Shown in pieces: positions 8,044-15,921 of a stretch of 22,839 nucleotides of DNA. The stretch lies in the NCBI GenBank assembly GCA_003644265.1, contig QNBX01000062.1, positions 1 to 22,839 on the forward strand, written 5' to 3'. This DNA is from Planctomycetota bacterium. GTDB taxonomy: Bacteria; Planctomycetota; B15-G4. The notes beneath the pieces were generated by a model. It saw only the letters and a program-made list of their open reading frames with translations, was not told the DNA's origin and made no database searches. A program made the translations under genes and the position numbers. Each line of letters starts with the position of its first letter. Position 1 is the first letter of the stretch.

Positions 8044-8522
8044 CGCCCTCCACTCCCGATCAACCCGACGCCGACGCCCTCCCCGCCGGCCCGCGCCCGG
8101 GCGAGCCCGGCGTGCCCTGGTACATCGACGGCCTGCGCTTCGGCTGCAGCGCCTGCGGGCGCTGCTGCCATAACCACGGCGAGGGCTACGAGTACGTGTT
8201 CAGCACGCGGGCCGAGCGGCGCGCCATCGCCCAGCACCTCGGGCTCTCGCAACGAGCCTTCGAGGCCGAGTACACCACCCGCGTCATGGGCAGCCTGAGC
8301 TTCACCAGCAAGGACAACGCCTGCGTGCTGCTGAACGACGCGGGCCAGTGCTCGGTGTATGAGCAGCGCCCCAAGCAATGCCGCACGTTTCCGTTCTGGC
8401 CGGAGCTGCTGGAGAGCGAGCACGCCTGGCAGCGCGATGTGGCATCATTCTGCCCCGGTGTCGAGCAGGGCGAACTGCACGACGTCAACGAGATCCGCCG
8501 CCGGCTGGCCGAGTGGCGTTGA
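8040..8522 (+). CDS. YkgJ-family cysteine-cluster protein
   Basis: 160 residues with the YkgJ (CxxCxxCC) signature: C36, C39, C42 and C43 in CSACGRCCHN, then single cysteines in NACVLL, QCSVYE and KQCRTFPFW, and a final FCPG. The family is predicted to bind zinc or an Fe-S cluster; its biochemical role is unknown. Translation starts at GTG 8040, overlapping the aldehyde dehydrogenase stop by four bases (GTGA), so translational coupling is likely. The first 25 residues are proline-rich and probably disordered. Placement between two dehydrogenase-fold genes suggests work on the same pathway or maturation of a partner, but this is inference. Confidence 0.85.
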   Translation: MTPSTPDQPDADALPAGPRPGEPGVPWYIDGLRFGCSACGRCCHNHGEGYEYVFSTRAERRAIAQHLGLSQRAFEAEYTTRVMGSLSFTSKDNACVLLNDAGQCSVYEQRPKQCRTFPFWPELLESEHAWQRDVASFCPGVEQGELHDVNEIRRRLAEWR

Positions 8523-8548
8523 GCCCCGGCCCCCCCTCCGAGGACACG

Positions 8549-9523
8549 ATGAGCTCCACCCTGCGCTACCTCTCAGACGCCGACGTACGCGAGCTCATGC
8601 CGCCCATGGCCGAGGTCGTCGAGCTGGTCGAGCAGACCCTGGGCCACCACGGCAGGGGCGACACGCAGATGCCGCCCAAGGTCGACCTGGCCCCGGGGGG
8701 AGACGCGTTTGTTCACGCCATGCCGGCGCTGGTCACGCCCACCGGCGCCCTGGGCTGCAAGTGGATCTCCGGCTACCCGCAAAACAAGGCCAAGAGCCTG
8801 CCGTACATCAACGGCTCGCTGCTCATGAACGACGTGGAGACGGGCGTGCCCATCGGCATGCTCGACGCGTCTCACATCACGGCGGTGCGCACGGCGGCCT
8901 GCGCGGCGGTGACGGCCAAGCACCTGGCTGACCCGGCCAGCGAGGTCATCACCTTGATCGGCTGCGGCGTGCAGGCGCGCCAGGTGATCGAGGCGCTGCT
9001 GGCGGTCTTCCCCGACACCGAGCGCATGCTGGCCTACGACATCGACCCCGAGCAGCAGGCCCGCTTCGCCGACGAGGTCATGACCACCTTTGATCTGGCG
9101 TCGATCATCCCGCCGGAGCCGCAGGAGGCCTGCGAGGGCGCCCACATCATCGTGAGCTCGATCCCCATCGTGCACGAGCCCGAGGCCTTCATCGAGCCGG
9201 ACTGGCTGCAGACGGGCACGCTCTGCATCCCGCTGGACTTCGACGCGGCCTTCACGCCGGCCGCCTACCAGCGCGCCGAGCTGTTCGTGACGGACGACGC
9301 CGCGCAGTTCTCGCGCTACCGCGAGCGCGGGTACTTCAAGGACATCCCCGACCCCAGCGCCGAGTTGGGCGCCATCGTCGCCGGCTCCGGCCCGGTGCGC
9401 CCCGAGGGCGCGCCCATCGTCATGTCGGCCAACCTCGGCCTGGGCCTGCTGGACGTGGCCCTGGGCCAGCAGCTGCTGCAGCGCGCCGGCGCCCAGAGCG
9501 TGGGTCGCGAGCTGCCGCTGTGA
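8549..9523 (+). CDS. Ornithine cyclodeaminase / mu-crystallin family protein
   Basis: 324 residues, standard for the OCD / mu-crystallin family of NAD(P)-dependent enzymes acting on amino or imino acids (ornithine cyclodeaminase, alanine dehydrogenase, ketimine reductase, SbnB-type). Visible hallmarks are K71 in GCKWISGYP, R114 in the HITAVRTAACAAVTAKHL region, and the Rossmann motif GCGVQARQV starting at G138. The catalytic Asp loop of true cyclodeaminases is not recognisable; here the equivalent stretch reads IPLDFDAAFTP, so ornithine specificity should not be assumed. ATG 8549 follows GAGGA by five bases and lies 26 bases after the YkgJ gene. The stop overlaps the next gene as GTGA. Confidence 0.88.
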   Translation: MSSTLRYLSDADVRELMPPMAEVVELVEQTLGHHGRGDTQMPPKVDLAPGGDAFVHAMPALVTPTGALGCKWISGYPQNKAKSLPYINGSLLMNDVETGVPIGMLDASHITAVRTAACAAVTAKHLADPASEVITLIGCGVQARQVIEALLAVFPDTERMLAYDIDPEQQARFADEVMTTFDLASIIPPEPQEACEGAHIIVSSIPIVHEPEAFIEPDWLQTGTLCIPLDFDAAFTPAAYQRAELFVTDDAAQFSRYRERGYFKDIPDPSAELGAIVAGSGPVRPEGAPIVMSANLGLGLLDVALGQQLLQRAGAQSVGRELPL

Positions 9524-10311
9524 GCCCCGACGCCAGCCGAGCCTCCCGCGCTGGCGGCGGCGATCAGGCCATCCCGCCCAAGCGCCTGCCCAGCGGGCCC
9601 AAGGGTCAGCACCCGCTGACCCTGCTGGTGGTGCCCACCAAGGAAGAGCGCGGCAACCTCGACTGGGTCATGGAGCGCTTTCAGGACCTGGACGACGCCG
9701 ACCTGCACATCCTGATCGTGGACGACGACTCCATCGACAAGACCTGGTCGCGCGCCGGCGACTGGGCCGCGGACGACGAACGCATGCACCTGATGCGGCG
9801 CCCGGGGCGCTTCAAGGGCAGCGGCTTTGCTCTGCGCGAGGCCTACGCCTGGGCCGCCAAGCACGAGTTCGGCTACCAGTACCTGATCCAGGCCGCGGCC
9901 AACGGCGGCGACGACATCGGCCAGCTGCCCAAGTTCATCGCGGCGCTGGAGGCCGGCGCCGACGTGGTGATCGGAGAGCGCAGCGAGGCCCTGGACGGCG
10001 ACGACTCCGGCCCGCGCCTGGCGCAAGGTCTGGCCAGGAGCTGCACCGGCTCGCCCGTCGGCGACGTGGAGAGCGGCTTCCGCGGCTGGCGCATGGACGC
10101 ACTGCGCGCCATCGCCAACAGGCTCAAGGCGACCGACCACCGCCTCAAGGCCGAGAGCCTGGCGGCGGCGGCGAAGGCGGGCCTGAGCATCGTGGGCGTG
10201 CCCGTGCCGCGCCGCGAGCGCCTGGCCACCACGGCCGTGGCGCGCGGCGGCGACAGCGGGGTCGGCGCGCTGCTGAGCCTGAAGCTACGGCGCATGCTCG
10301 GGAGGCTCTGA
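9520..10311 (+). CDS. GT2-family (DPM1-like) protein lacking the DXD motif
   Basis: 263 residues with the fold of polyprenyl-phosphate sugar synthases (GT2, DPM1-like). The nucleotide-binding strand reads LTLLVVPTKEERGNL, followed by VDDDS (67-71), the later strand ADVVIGERS and the GFRGWRMDAL segment. Where DPM1-like enzymes have the metal-binding MDAD and SH, this protein reads QAAANGG (Q124, A125-A127): both DXD aspartates are alanines. It may therefore be inactive on nucleotide sugars, or use residues such as the nearby DD. About 28 proline- and charge-rich residues precede the domain. No membrane helix is seen, so it is presumably cytosolic. GTG 9520 overlaps the upstream stop (GTGA). 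It is the last gene of the operon. Confidence 0.82.
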   Translation: MSPDASRASRAGGGDQAIPPKRLPSGPKGQHPLTLLVVPTKEERGNLDWVMERFQDLDDADLHILIVDDDSIDKTWSRAGDWAADDERMHLMRRPGRFKGSGFALREAYAWAAKHEFGYQYLIQAAANGGDDIGQLPKFIAALEAGADVVIGERSEALDGDDSGPRLAQGLARSCTGSPVGDVESGFRGWRMDALRAIANRLKATDHRLKAESLAAAAKAGLSIVGVPVPRRERLATTAVARGGDSGVGALLSLKLRRMLGRL

Positions 10312-10331
10312 GGCGCGGCGCCGTCTGGGGC

Positions 10332-10341
10332 CTTGCGCAAG
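10332..10341. other. Palindrome between convergent genes
   Basis: CTTGCGCAAG is a perfect 10-base palindrome in the 85-base gap between two convergent stops. Flanking GGC and GCC extend it to a bulged hairpin. No T-tract follows in either direction, so I do not call it an intrinsic terminator, although it may contribute to bidirectional termination. Confidence 0.25.
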
Positions 10342-10396
10342 AGCCGACGCGGTCAGACGCCAGCAGCGGCGGGACGCACGCCGAAGGCCTACGCGC

Positions 10397-11644
10397 TCAG
10401 CCCTCCGGCGGCTCGAAGGCCATGGCCACCTGGCTGCCGTAGATCGGGAAATCGATGTGGCAGCGATAACCGCGGAAGGCCGCGCCGTCCCAACCCATGT
10501 GCTCGAAGACGTGGGTCAGGAGGTCTTGATAGCGCGGCACATCGGGAGAGCGGAAGCGCGCAGCGCCCTTGCCGAGGCTGGCGATGTTCTCGACCATGTC
10601 GACGCGATCCACGTCGCGGGCGCGATCATTCACGTCGGCCACCCCATCCAGCGACGTGTCGTAGATGAGCAGCTTGGGGTCGCGCCCGGCATAGACGTCC
10701 TCATGCACAATCACATCGAACACCAAGGTGCGGCTGGGGCTGCCCACCTCGACGAACACGTACCCGAGGCGCCCTGACCCGGGCGCCACGGCCGCAGGCA
10801 TCTCCCCCAGATTGACCTCGGCCAGCAGCAGGTCCACCGCGGAGCGCGGGCCGAACTCCTCGCCAGCCAGCAGGTAGTGCACGGTCGTGCCCACCTCACT
10901 CACCTCCAACTGCGCCGGGGGCGCCAGGCAGAACTGGTCCAGGCGCAGCCCTTCCAGATTGTCGACGTGCTCACCGGCCAGCGTGGTGGGCCGGCGCTCC
11001 AAAGGCATGTCGGCAAAGCGTCGCGTGCTGAGGCGCGTGGTCACCTTGATGGGCGCGTCCGGCCGCAAGCGCGTGATGCCCAACAGGCCCACCAGCCAGA
11101 CCACGTCCAGGTTCTTGCCGTCCTTGGAGGGATGCAAGAACACGACGCCGAGATTGAGGTTCGCGGCCACGCCCTTGAGCTCGCTCATGGCGCGATGCGC
11201 GGCCTGCTTGCGTCGCAACTCGAACTCGGCCCGGGCCTCAGGCAACCAGGCCGAGATCATGGCAGCCAGGGACGAGCGATCACCGGCGTAGCCCCGGATC
11301 AGGTCGTCAAAGGCGCTGACAGCCGCCTCGCCACGCTCCACGCACGCAGCTGAGGCGCCACCCTTGCGGGCCGCTCGCAGAAAGCGCCGCAGCGGATCGG
11401 GGCCGGGCGCGTGGTAGGCCACCGCGATGGGGTCGGCGCTGCGCAGGGCCTTGAGCAGCCGGCTCAGCAGCACCTTGTCGAGGCCCAGGGCCTTGGCCAG
11501 TCGCTGGGGCCCCATGCTTCCCTCGGGCAGCTCTGCCAGGATCGCGGCGAGGCTGTCGCTCAGCTGCCCGCCCACTCGGGCGATGAGCCGATCGAGGGGC
11601 TCGTGGGCCTCGTGGCGAGTCTGTGCGGAGTCTGTGGTGCTCAT
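10397..11644 (-). CDS. Unknown protein with N-terminal winged-helix-like segment
   Basis: 415 residues from ATG 11644. Residues 46-70 (GPQRLAKALGLDKVLLSRLLKAL) look like a helix-turn-helix of the kind that opens MarR/IclR-type winged helices, so DNA binding is plausible. The rest (about 71-415) is a soluble mixed alpha/beta region with no motif I recognise, including conserved-looking stretches near LGVVFLHPSKDGKNLDVVWL and IYDTSLDGVADVNDRARD. The N-terminal helix-turn-helix plus a large partner domain suggests a transcription factor with a ligand- or protein-binding module. An in-frame ATG at 11683 is an alternative start; neither has a convincing Shine-Dalgarno. The gene is convergent with the GT2-like gene. 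Confidence 0.75.
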   Translation of the reverse strand: MSTTDSAQTRHEAHEPLDRLIARVGGQLSDSLAAILAELPEGSMGPQRLAKALGLDKVLLSRLLKALRSADPIAVAYHAPGPDPLRRFLRAARKGGASAACVERGEAAVSAFDDLIRGYAGDRSSLAAMISAWLPEARAEFELRRKQAAHRAMSELKGVAANLNLGVVFLHPSKDGKNLDVVWLVGLLGITRLRPDAPIKVTTRLSTRRFADMPLERRPTTLAGEHVDNLEGLRLDQFCLAPPAQLEVSEVGTTVHYLLAGEEFGPRSAVDLLLAEVNLGEMPAAVAPGSGRLGYVFVEVGSPSRTLVFDVIVHEDVYAGRDPKLLIYDTSLDGVADVNDRARDVDRVDMVENIASLGKGAARFRSPDVPRYQDLLTHVFEHMGWDGAAFRGYRCHIDFPIYGSQVAMAFEPPEG

Positions 11645-11701
11645 GGGGCAGCTATCCAGCGGGCGGTATCTGAGCGACAGCATGGCCGCTGCCCTGCCTC
11701 G

Positions 11702-11735
11702 ATCCTATCCGCAAAAAGACATACAAGGGACGTTG
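11702..11735 (-). promoter_or_regulatory. Possible promoter upstream of the winged-helix-like gene
   Basis: An AT-rich island in otherwise very GC-rich DNA, 20-90 bases before the two possible starts. On the minus strand TAGGAT (plus-strand 11702-11707) could be a -10 box. The only -35-like hexamer, TTGTAT, is only 13 bases away, so the spacing is poor. The rest of the 240-base gap to mtnP holds nothing I can identify. Confidence 0.25.
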
Positions 11736-11883
11736 CCGGGAAACAGGCCCGGGGGAGCCCAACCTCGTGCCCAGCGCGGGGCCCGCCACGGACTTGGCCG
11801 CGGGGCTGCGCCTGGGCCTGGCCGCAGCGCGGGGCGACGCGTCCTTTCGAGGGGGACCTCAGGCCGGGCGCGCCGCCGACCTG

Positions 11884-12744
11884 CTAAAGGCCATCGATGA
11901 TGCCCTTGAGCCGGGCCAGCGTCTCGGGCGGGCGCAGCTCGGGCGCGGTGATCACGGCAAATTCCGAGGCCTTGGCGATGGACTCGTCGCGCGGCGCCGC
12001 GGCCACCGCCGGCAGGGCGCGCCGGAGCAGCTGCTTGGCGTTGCCCGCGTTGGCCGTCAGGTTGGCGATCACCATCTGGATGTCGACATCGGCGTGGTCC
12101 GAGTGCCAGCAGTCGTAGTCGGTGACCATGCACACCAGCCCGTACTCGATGCCGGCCTCGCGCGCGAGCTTGGCCTCCGGCAAGGCCGACATGTTGATCA
12201 GGTCGGCGCCCCACCCGCGATACAGCTCGCTCTCCGCCCGGGTGCTGAACAGCGGCCCCTCCATACACACCAGGGTTCCCTTGTGGTGACGCTCGATGTC
12301 CATGCCGTCCATGGCGTCATGCAGCAGCTGCCCCAGGCCGTTGGCGAGGGGATCGGCGAAGCCCACGTGCCCCACGATGCCGTCGCCAAAGAAGGTGTCC
12401 GGGCGATGGCGCGTACGATCGATGAGCTGGTCGGGCAGCACGAAGTGACGCGGCGCGTACTGCTCGCGCAGGCTGCCCACGGCGCTGAACGAGATGATCT
12501 TCTCGACGCCCATGAGCTTGAGAGCGGCGATGTTGGCGCGGCTCGGGACCTCGCTGGGCAGCAGCCGGTGGCCCTTGCCGTGGCGCGGCAGGAAGGCCAG
12601 GCGCTGCCCGTCCATGCTGGCCACCGTGATGCTGTCGGAGGGCTTGCCGAAGGGCGTGTCGGGGTACACCTCGCTCACGTCGGAGAGGCCGTCCATCTCG
12701 TAGAGGCCGCTGCCTCCGATGACGCCGATGCTGACGGGGTCCAT
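11884..12744 (-). CDS. mtnP: S-methyl-5'-thioadenosine phosphorylase
   Basis: 286 residues, the normal length for MTAP. The enzyme cleaves 5'-methylthioadenosine with phosphate to adenine and methylthioribose-1-phosphate, in methionine salvage. Motifs in order: GGSGLY (10-15), RHGKGH (54-59), the LLPSEVPSRANIAAL block, SAVGSL, EGPLFSTRAES (162-172), NMSALPEAKLAREA (184-197) and TDYDCW (208-213). An Asp in the TDYDCW segment favours 6-aminopurines over the Asn of purine nucleoside phosphorylases, so MTA is the likely substrate; 5'-methylthioinosine or purine nucleosides are less likely. ATG 12744 follows AGGAG by eight bases. No other methionine-salvage gene is in the window. The 198 bases before it, up to the anmK stop, show no gene. 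Confidence 0.93.
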   Translation of the reverse strand: MDPVSIGVIGGSGLYEMDGLSDVSEVYPDTPFGKPSDSITVASMDGQRLAFLPRHGKGHRLLPSEVPSRANIAALKLMGVEKIISFSAVGSLREQYAPRHFVLPDQLIDRTRHRPDTFFGDGIVGHVGFADPLANGLGQLLHDAMDGMDIERHHKGTLVCMEGPLFSTRAESELYRGWGADLINMSALPEAKLAREAGIEYGLVCMVTDYDCWHSDHADVDIQMVIANLTANAGNAKQLLRRALPAVAAAPRDESIAKASEFAVITAPELRPPETLARLKGIIDGL

Positions 12745-12941
12745 GTCCGGTGCTCCTGCAGGTGGGCTCGAGCGGGCGCCAGGCCGTGCGCCAAGGGGCA
12801 GGCAGGATGACGCCCCGCGCGCGAGGCATCAACCGCGGGCCCCGGCAGCCGGCAGCCAAGCTCACGCGAGCCGGATGTCGGCCGCGCCCCACGAGCCCTG
12901 GGCCCGACCGCCGGCCTCCACGCCGAGGCCGCCTGCGCTCC

Positions 12942-14135
12942 TCAGTCCATGCCCGGGAGCTGCAGCCCGGCCCGAGCAGGCAGGCACAGCTTGCCGAGGC
13001 GCACGCCGCGCGCAGCTCCCGTGACGCTCGGGACGTTGCCGGCGGCGCCGGCCAGGGTGGCGTCGGCCAGCAGCGCAAAGGCCAGGGCCTCACGGGCACC
13101 GGCGGGCACGCCCAGGGCGTCGTCGCTGCTGGAGACCTGCACGGGCGCGAGCCGCGCCGCCAAGCGCGTCATGAGACAGGCGTTGGCCGCGCCTCCGCCC
13201 GACACCACCAGCGAGTCGGGCCGGCTGGGTGCCCAGCGCTCGAGCCCCAGCAGCACGGCGTCCACGGCGTGAGCGGCCAGGGTCGCGGCCAGATCCTCGA
13301 CGCTGAGGCGGGAGAGCGCGTGCCAATGGGCCTCGAGGAAGGCCTCGCCATAGCGCTCGCGGCCGGTGGACTTGGGCGGCGGCAGGGTCAGGTAGGCGTC
13401 GGCGGCCAAGGCGCCCCGCACCCAGGCCTCATCGACCGTGCCCCGCAGCCCCAGGGCGCCGCCCTCGTCAAAGCGCAACGCGCCCCCCGTGGCCCGGCGC
13501 AGAGCGCCATCCAGCAGCATGTTGGCCGGGCCCGCGTCGAAGGCCACGGGCGGCCCCGCCGGCGGCACCAGGGTCACGTTGGCGATGCCGCCGAGGTTCA
13601 GGGCGGCTCGCGTGGCGCTCGGATCGCGCAGCAGGCAGGCGTCGGCGTAGGGCACCAAGGGAGCGCCCTGGCCCCCAGCCGCCCGATCCCGAGCGCGCAT
13701 GTCGCACACGACCAGGCAGCCGCTGGCCTCCGCGGTGACGTCCCCGTCGCCCAAAGCCAGGGTGGCGCCCGGATCGTCTCCGTCGGGCGGCAGGTGCACC
13801 GCCGTGTGACCAGGGCTCGCCACCGCCAGCACGTCGTCAGGGCCCAGCTCCGCGGCCGCGAGTGCGCCGGCGGCCGCCGCGCCAAAGCGCCGGCCCAGCT
13901 CCACATGCAAGCGCGCAAGCTCCGGAGCCCGCGCGTCGCCCACGACCCGCAGGCGCTCGGAAAAGGCCGGCTCATAGGCCTGATGCCGGTGCACCAGCAG
14001 ACGCGCTCGGATGACGCCCTCGACGCCGTGCGTCCCGCTCAGCGCGCACACCACCGCGTCCACACCGTCACACGAGGTGCCAGACATGAGCCCCACCAGC
14101 CGGCGCTCCCCGCGGGAGGCCACGCTGGAACCCAC
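12942..14135 (-). CDS. anmK: Anhydro-N-acetylmuramic acid kinase
   Basis: 397 residues. AnmK opens and phosphorylates 1,6-anhydro-MurNAc with ATP to MurNAc-6-phosphate during peptidoglycan recycling in the cytoplasm. Motifs: LVGLMSGTSCDGVDA (13-27), DMRARDRAAGGQGAPLVP (145-162), NLGGIANVT (180-188), FDAGPANMLLD (199-209), the KSTGRERY segment (255-262) and VSGGGAANACL (311-321), all normal for the ASKHA-fold family. The usual HGQT tetrad is PGHT here (108-111), a small departure. GTG 14135 is the first start; it is eight bases after the stop of the LysM gene, whose end supplies a GGCGG-like ribosome site. This spacing makes anmK and the LysM gene an operon. No murQ is in the window. Confidence 0.93.
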   Translation of the reverse strand: MGSSVASRGERRLVGLMSGTSCDGVDAVVCALSGTHGVEGVIRARLLVHRHQAYEPAFSERLRVVGDARAPELARLHVELGRRFGAAAAGALAAAELGPDDVLAVASPGHTAVHLPPDGDDPGATLALGDGDVTAEASGCLVVCDMRARDRAAGGQGAPLVPYADACLLRDPSATRAALNLGGIANVTLVPPAGPPVAFDAGPANMLLDGALRRATGGALRFDEGGALGLRGTVDEAWVRGALAADAYLTLPPPKSTGRERYGEAFLEAHWHALSRLSVEDLAATLAAHAVDAVLLGLERWAPSRPDSLVVSGGGAANACLMTRLAARLAPVQVSSSDDALGVPAGAREALAFALLADATLAGAAGNVPSVTGAARGVRLGKLCLPARAGLQLPGMD

Positions 14136-14143
14136 GGCGCCGC

Positions 14144-15031
14144 CTAGTCGACCGGGAGCAAGAGCCGCTGCCCGACCGAAAGGGCATCGGGGCTCTCGAG
14201 CGTGTCGGAGTTCAGCTCGAACAGCTCGTCCGTACGGCTGCTGCTGCCGAGCTCGTTCATGGCGATGCGCGACAGCCGGTCGCCGCTCTGCACGATGTAG
14301 TAGCGGTAACCTCGTGGCGCCCCGGACTCGGCAGCCACCGCGGCGGTCTGCCGCCCAGCCTGTCGTGCGGGCAACTGGATGACGTCACCCGGGGTGAGCG
14401 TGCTCTTGCCCGGGTTGAGGCGCTGAATGGCCTCCGCCGCGAGCTTCACGTTCTGGCCGGCGCACTGACTGCGCGCGATGGCCCAGAACGAATCGCCTTC
14501 CTGAACCGTATAGGAGCGCGAAGCAGGCGTGCCCGCCTGCCCGGCCTGAGGCCGGATCATCGGCGTCACGACCCCCGGGACCGTGCCGCGCGGCCGGACC
14601 AGGGTCTGCGCCGAGGGGGTCTGCGCCGAGGTCTCGGCCTCCGCGCTCAGATGGAGCGGAGCCCCCGCCGCCGTGCGGCGCTCGGGCGAGGCGCCCGTAG
14701 GCTGGGGGACCACGCGGCCTGAACCACCTTTGGCGATCTTTTGACCGCTCTTTGAAGGCTTCTTGCCTGCACCGCGCTCGCCGCGGCCCAGCAGATCGTC
14801 AACCGCTTGACGCTGCGCCTGACGCTGCTTGTCTCGCTCAGAGACCGAGCCCACGCCCGGTCGATCCAGAGGCGTGCCGAAGACGCGGGTGGACGCGGTC
14901 AGGGCGCCGCCATCAGTCGCCCCGACCGGATCCAACCCGCTGTCTTGCGTCACGCTCCAAGCCGCGACACCCAGGATCGCCACGATGACCGCGAAGATCC
15001 CGAGCACCATGATGCGCTCGACGCCATCCAC
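14144..15031 (-). CDS. Membrane-anchored protein with two LysM domains
   Basis: 295 residues from GTG 15031, which has GGAGGG six bases upstream; further upstream codons are not convincing. One membrane helix near the N-terminus (about 8-27, MVLGIFAVIVAILGVAAWSV) anchors it in the inner membrane with the rest outside. Residues 30-170 are low-complexity, charged and proline/alanine-rich. Two LysM domains follow, at about 172-222 (SYTVQEGDSFWAIA...) and about 243-295 (YYIVQSGDRLSRIA...). LysM domains bind N-acetylglucosamine-containing glycans such as peptidoglycan. No catalytic domain is present, so it is a wall-binding linker rather than a hydrolase. Its partner gene anmK recycles wall fragments, so involvement in wall turnover or sensing is a reasonable inference. 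Confidence 0.88.
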   Translation of the reverse strand: MDGVERIMVLGIFAVIVAILGVAAWSVTQDSGLDPVGATDGGALTASTRVFGTPLDRPGVGSVSERDKQRQAQRQAVDDLLGRGERGAGKKPSKSGQKIAKGGSGRVVPQPTGASPERRTAAGAPLHLSAEAETSAQTPSAQTLVRPRGTVPGVVTPMIRPQAGQAGTPASRSYTVQEGDSFWAIARSQCAGQNVKLAAEAIQRLNPGKSTLTPGDVIQLPARQAGRQTAAVAAESGAPRGYRYYIVQSGDRLSRIAMNELGSSSRTDELFELNSDTLESPDALSVGQRLLLPVD

Positions 15032-15109
15032 CGCACACCCTCCGTAAGGCCCGACCGCGCGAGACGCACGCACACTGCACGCCTGCCTCGCGATACAACC
15101 GCCGCGCAA

Positions 15110-15138
15110 ATGGTAGGAGCGCCCGAGGTCCGATCCAA
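15110..15138 (-). promoter_or_regulatory. Candidate sigma70-like promoter for the LysM-anmK genes
   Basis: On the minus strand TTGGAT (plus-strand 15133-15138) and TACCAT (15110-15115) are separated by exactly 17 bases, about 75 bases before the GTG of the LysM gene. Each hexamer matches the consensus at three or four positions only. The flanking 200 bases contain no gene and are less GC-rich than average, which suits a promoter. Confidence 0.33.
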
Positions 15139-15233
15139 GATCGAAATGCACATGTCGACCGCGAGCGAACACAACCGGCTCAACATCAACATCGGTGCGT
15201 TGTGCCCGTCGCTTTGGCGCGCGAGCGCTGACG

Positions 15234-15921
15234 TCAGGAGCGCTCGCCGATCAGCAGCGCGCGCAACCGGCGGTGGAAGTTCTTCCAGGCGCGTCCTCGA
15301 CGTGCGCCGTGACGCGCGATGAGCGCATCGCGCTGGGCTGCCGGCAGGGTGTGCGGCGCGTAGCGCGCGCGGAACTTGAGCACGGCGCGTCGGTCGATGC
15401 GCGCCAGCAGCGGGAACAACACGCGCAGCGGACCGCGAGCGCACAACGCACCCTGACCCAGATCGACCAGCCAGCACTCCCCCGCCGGACCCACCAGCAG
15501 GTTCAGCTTCTGGTGCAGGTCGAGGTGCACGAAGCGGCGCCGGTGCAGTTCGGCCAGCACGCGCTCGAAGTTGTCGAGCGCGGCGTCGATGCGTTCCTGG
15601 GGCAGGTGGCGGCCGAGGGGCTCGCCGGGCACCCACTGCATGACGAAGGAGACCCGGTCGAGGCGACCCAGAAAGCGCGGCACGCCCTCGACCCCTGCCA
15701 GGGCGGCCGAGAAGCGGATCTCGCGCCCCCATGAGCAGGGCCGCCCAGGCGCGGTACAGGCGGCTGCGCCGGGGGCGCCAGGTCTTGAGCACCACGGGCC
15801 CGTCCCGGGTCTCGTAGCGCACCAGGCGGGCCGAATGGTCGCCCTCGTCCTTGAGCACCGTGGCTGGAAGGGCCTCCAGCTCGGCAAACGACCAAGGCGA
15901 CGTATCCACCTGTCTTGACAC
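15234..15921 (-). pseudogene. LPS-kinase-like (InaA/WaaP-type) protein interrupted by a frameshift
   Basis: Two overlapping minus-strand frames together make one kinase of about 228 residues. The first (GTG 15921 to about 15731) gives the N-lobe with catalytic-lysine motif VVLKTWRPRRSRLYRAW. The second (about 15730 to TGA 15234) gives FVMQWVPGEPLGRH, the catalytic loop VHLDLHQKLN and the metal-binding LVDLGQG. Removing one base from the C5 run at 15726-15730 joins them in frame as AALLMG then REIRFSAALAG. This looks like a small Kdo/heptose kinase or related RIO/InaA-like fold. Length, joined domain order and intact catalytic residues suggest either a sequencing error, recent pseudogenisation or frameshifting. 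GTG 15909 is an alternative start. It sits next to kdsB, so an LPS-core role fits. Confidence 0.78.

Noticed and set aside
14144..15172. Longer start for the LysM protein at 15172
   Set aside because: Residues before GTG 15031 have no family character, the promoter candidate lies in that stretch, and GGAGGG is placed for GTG 15031.
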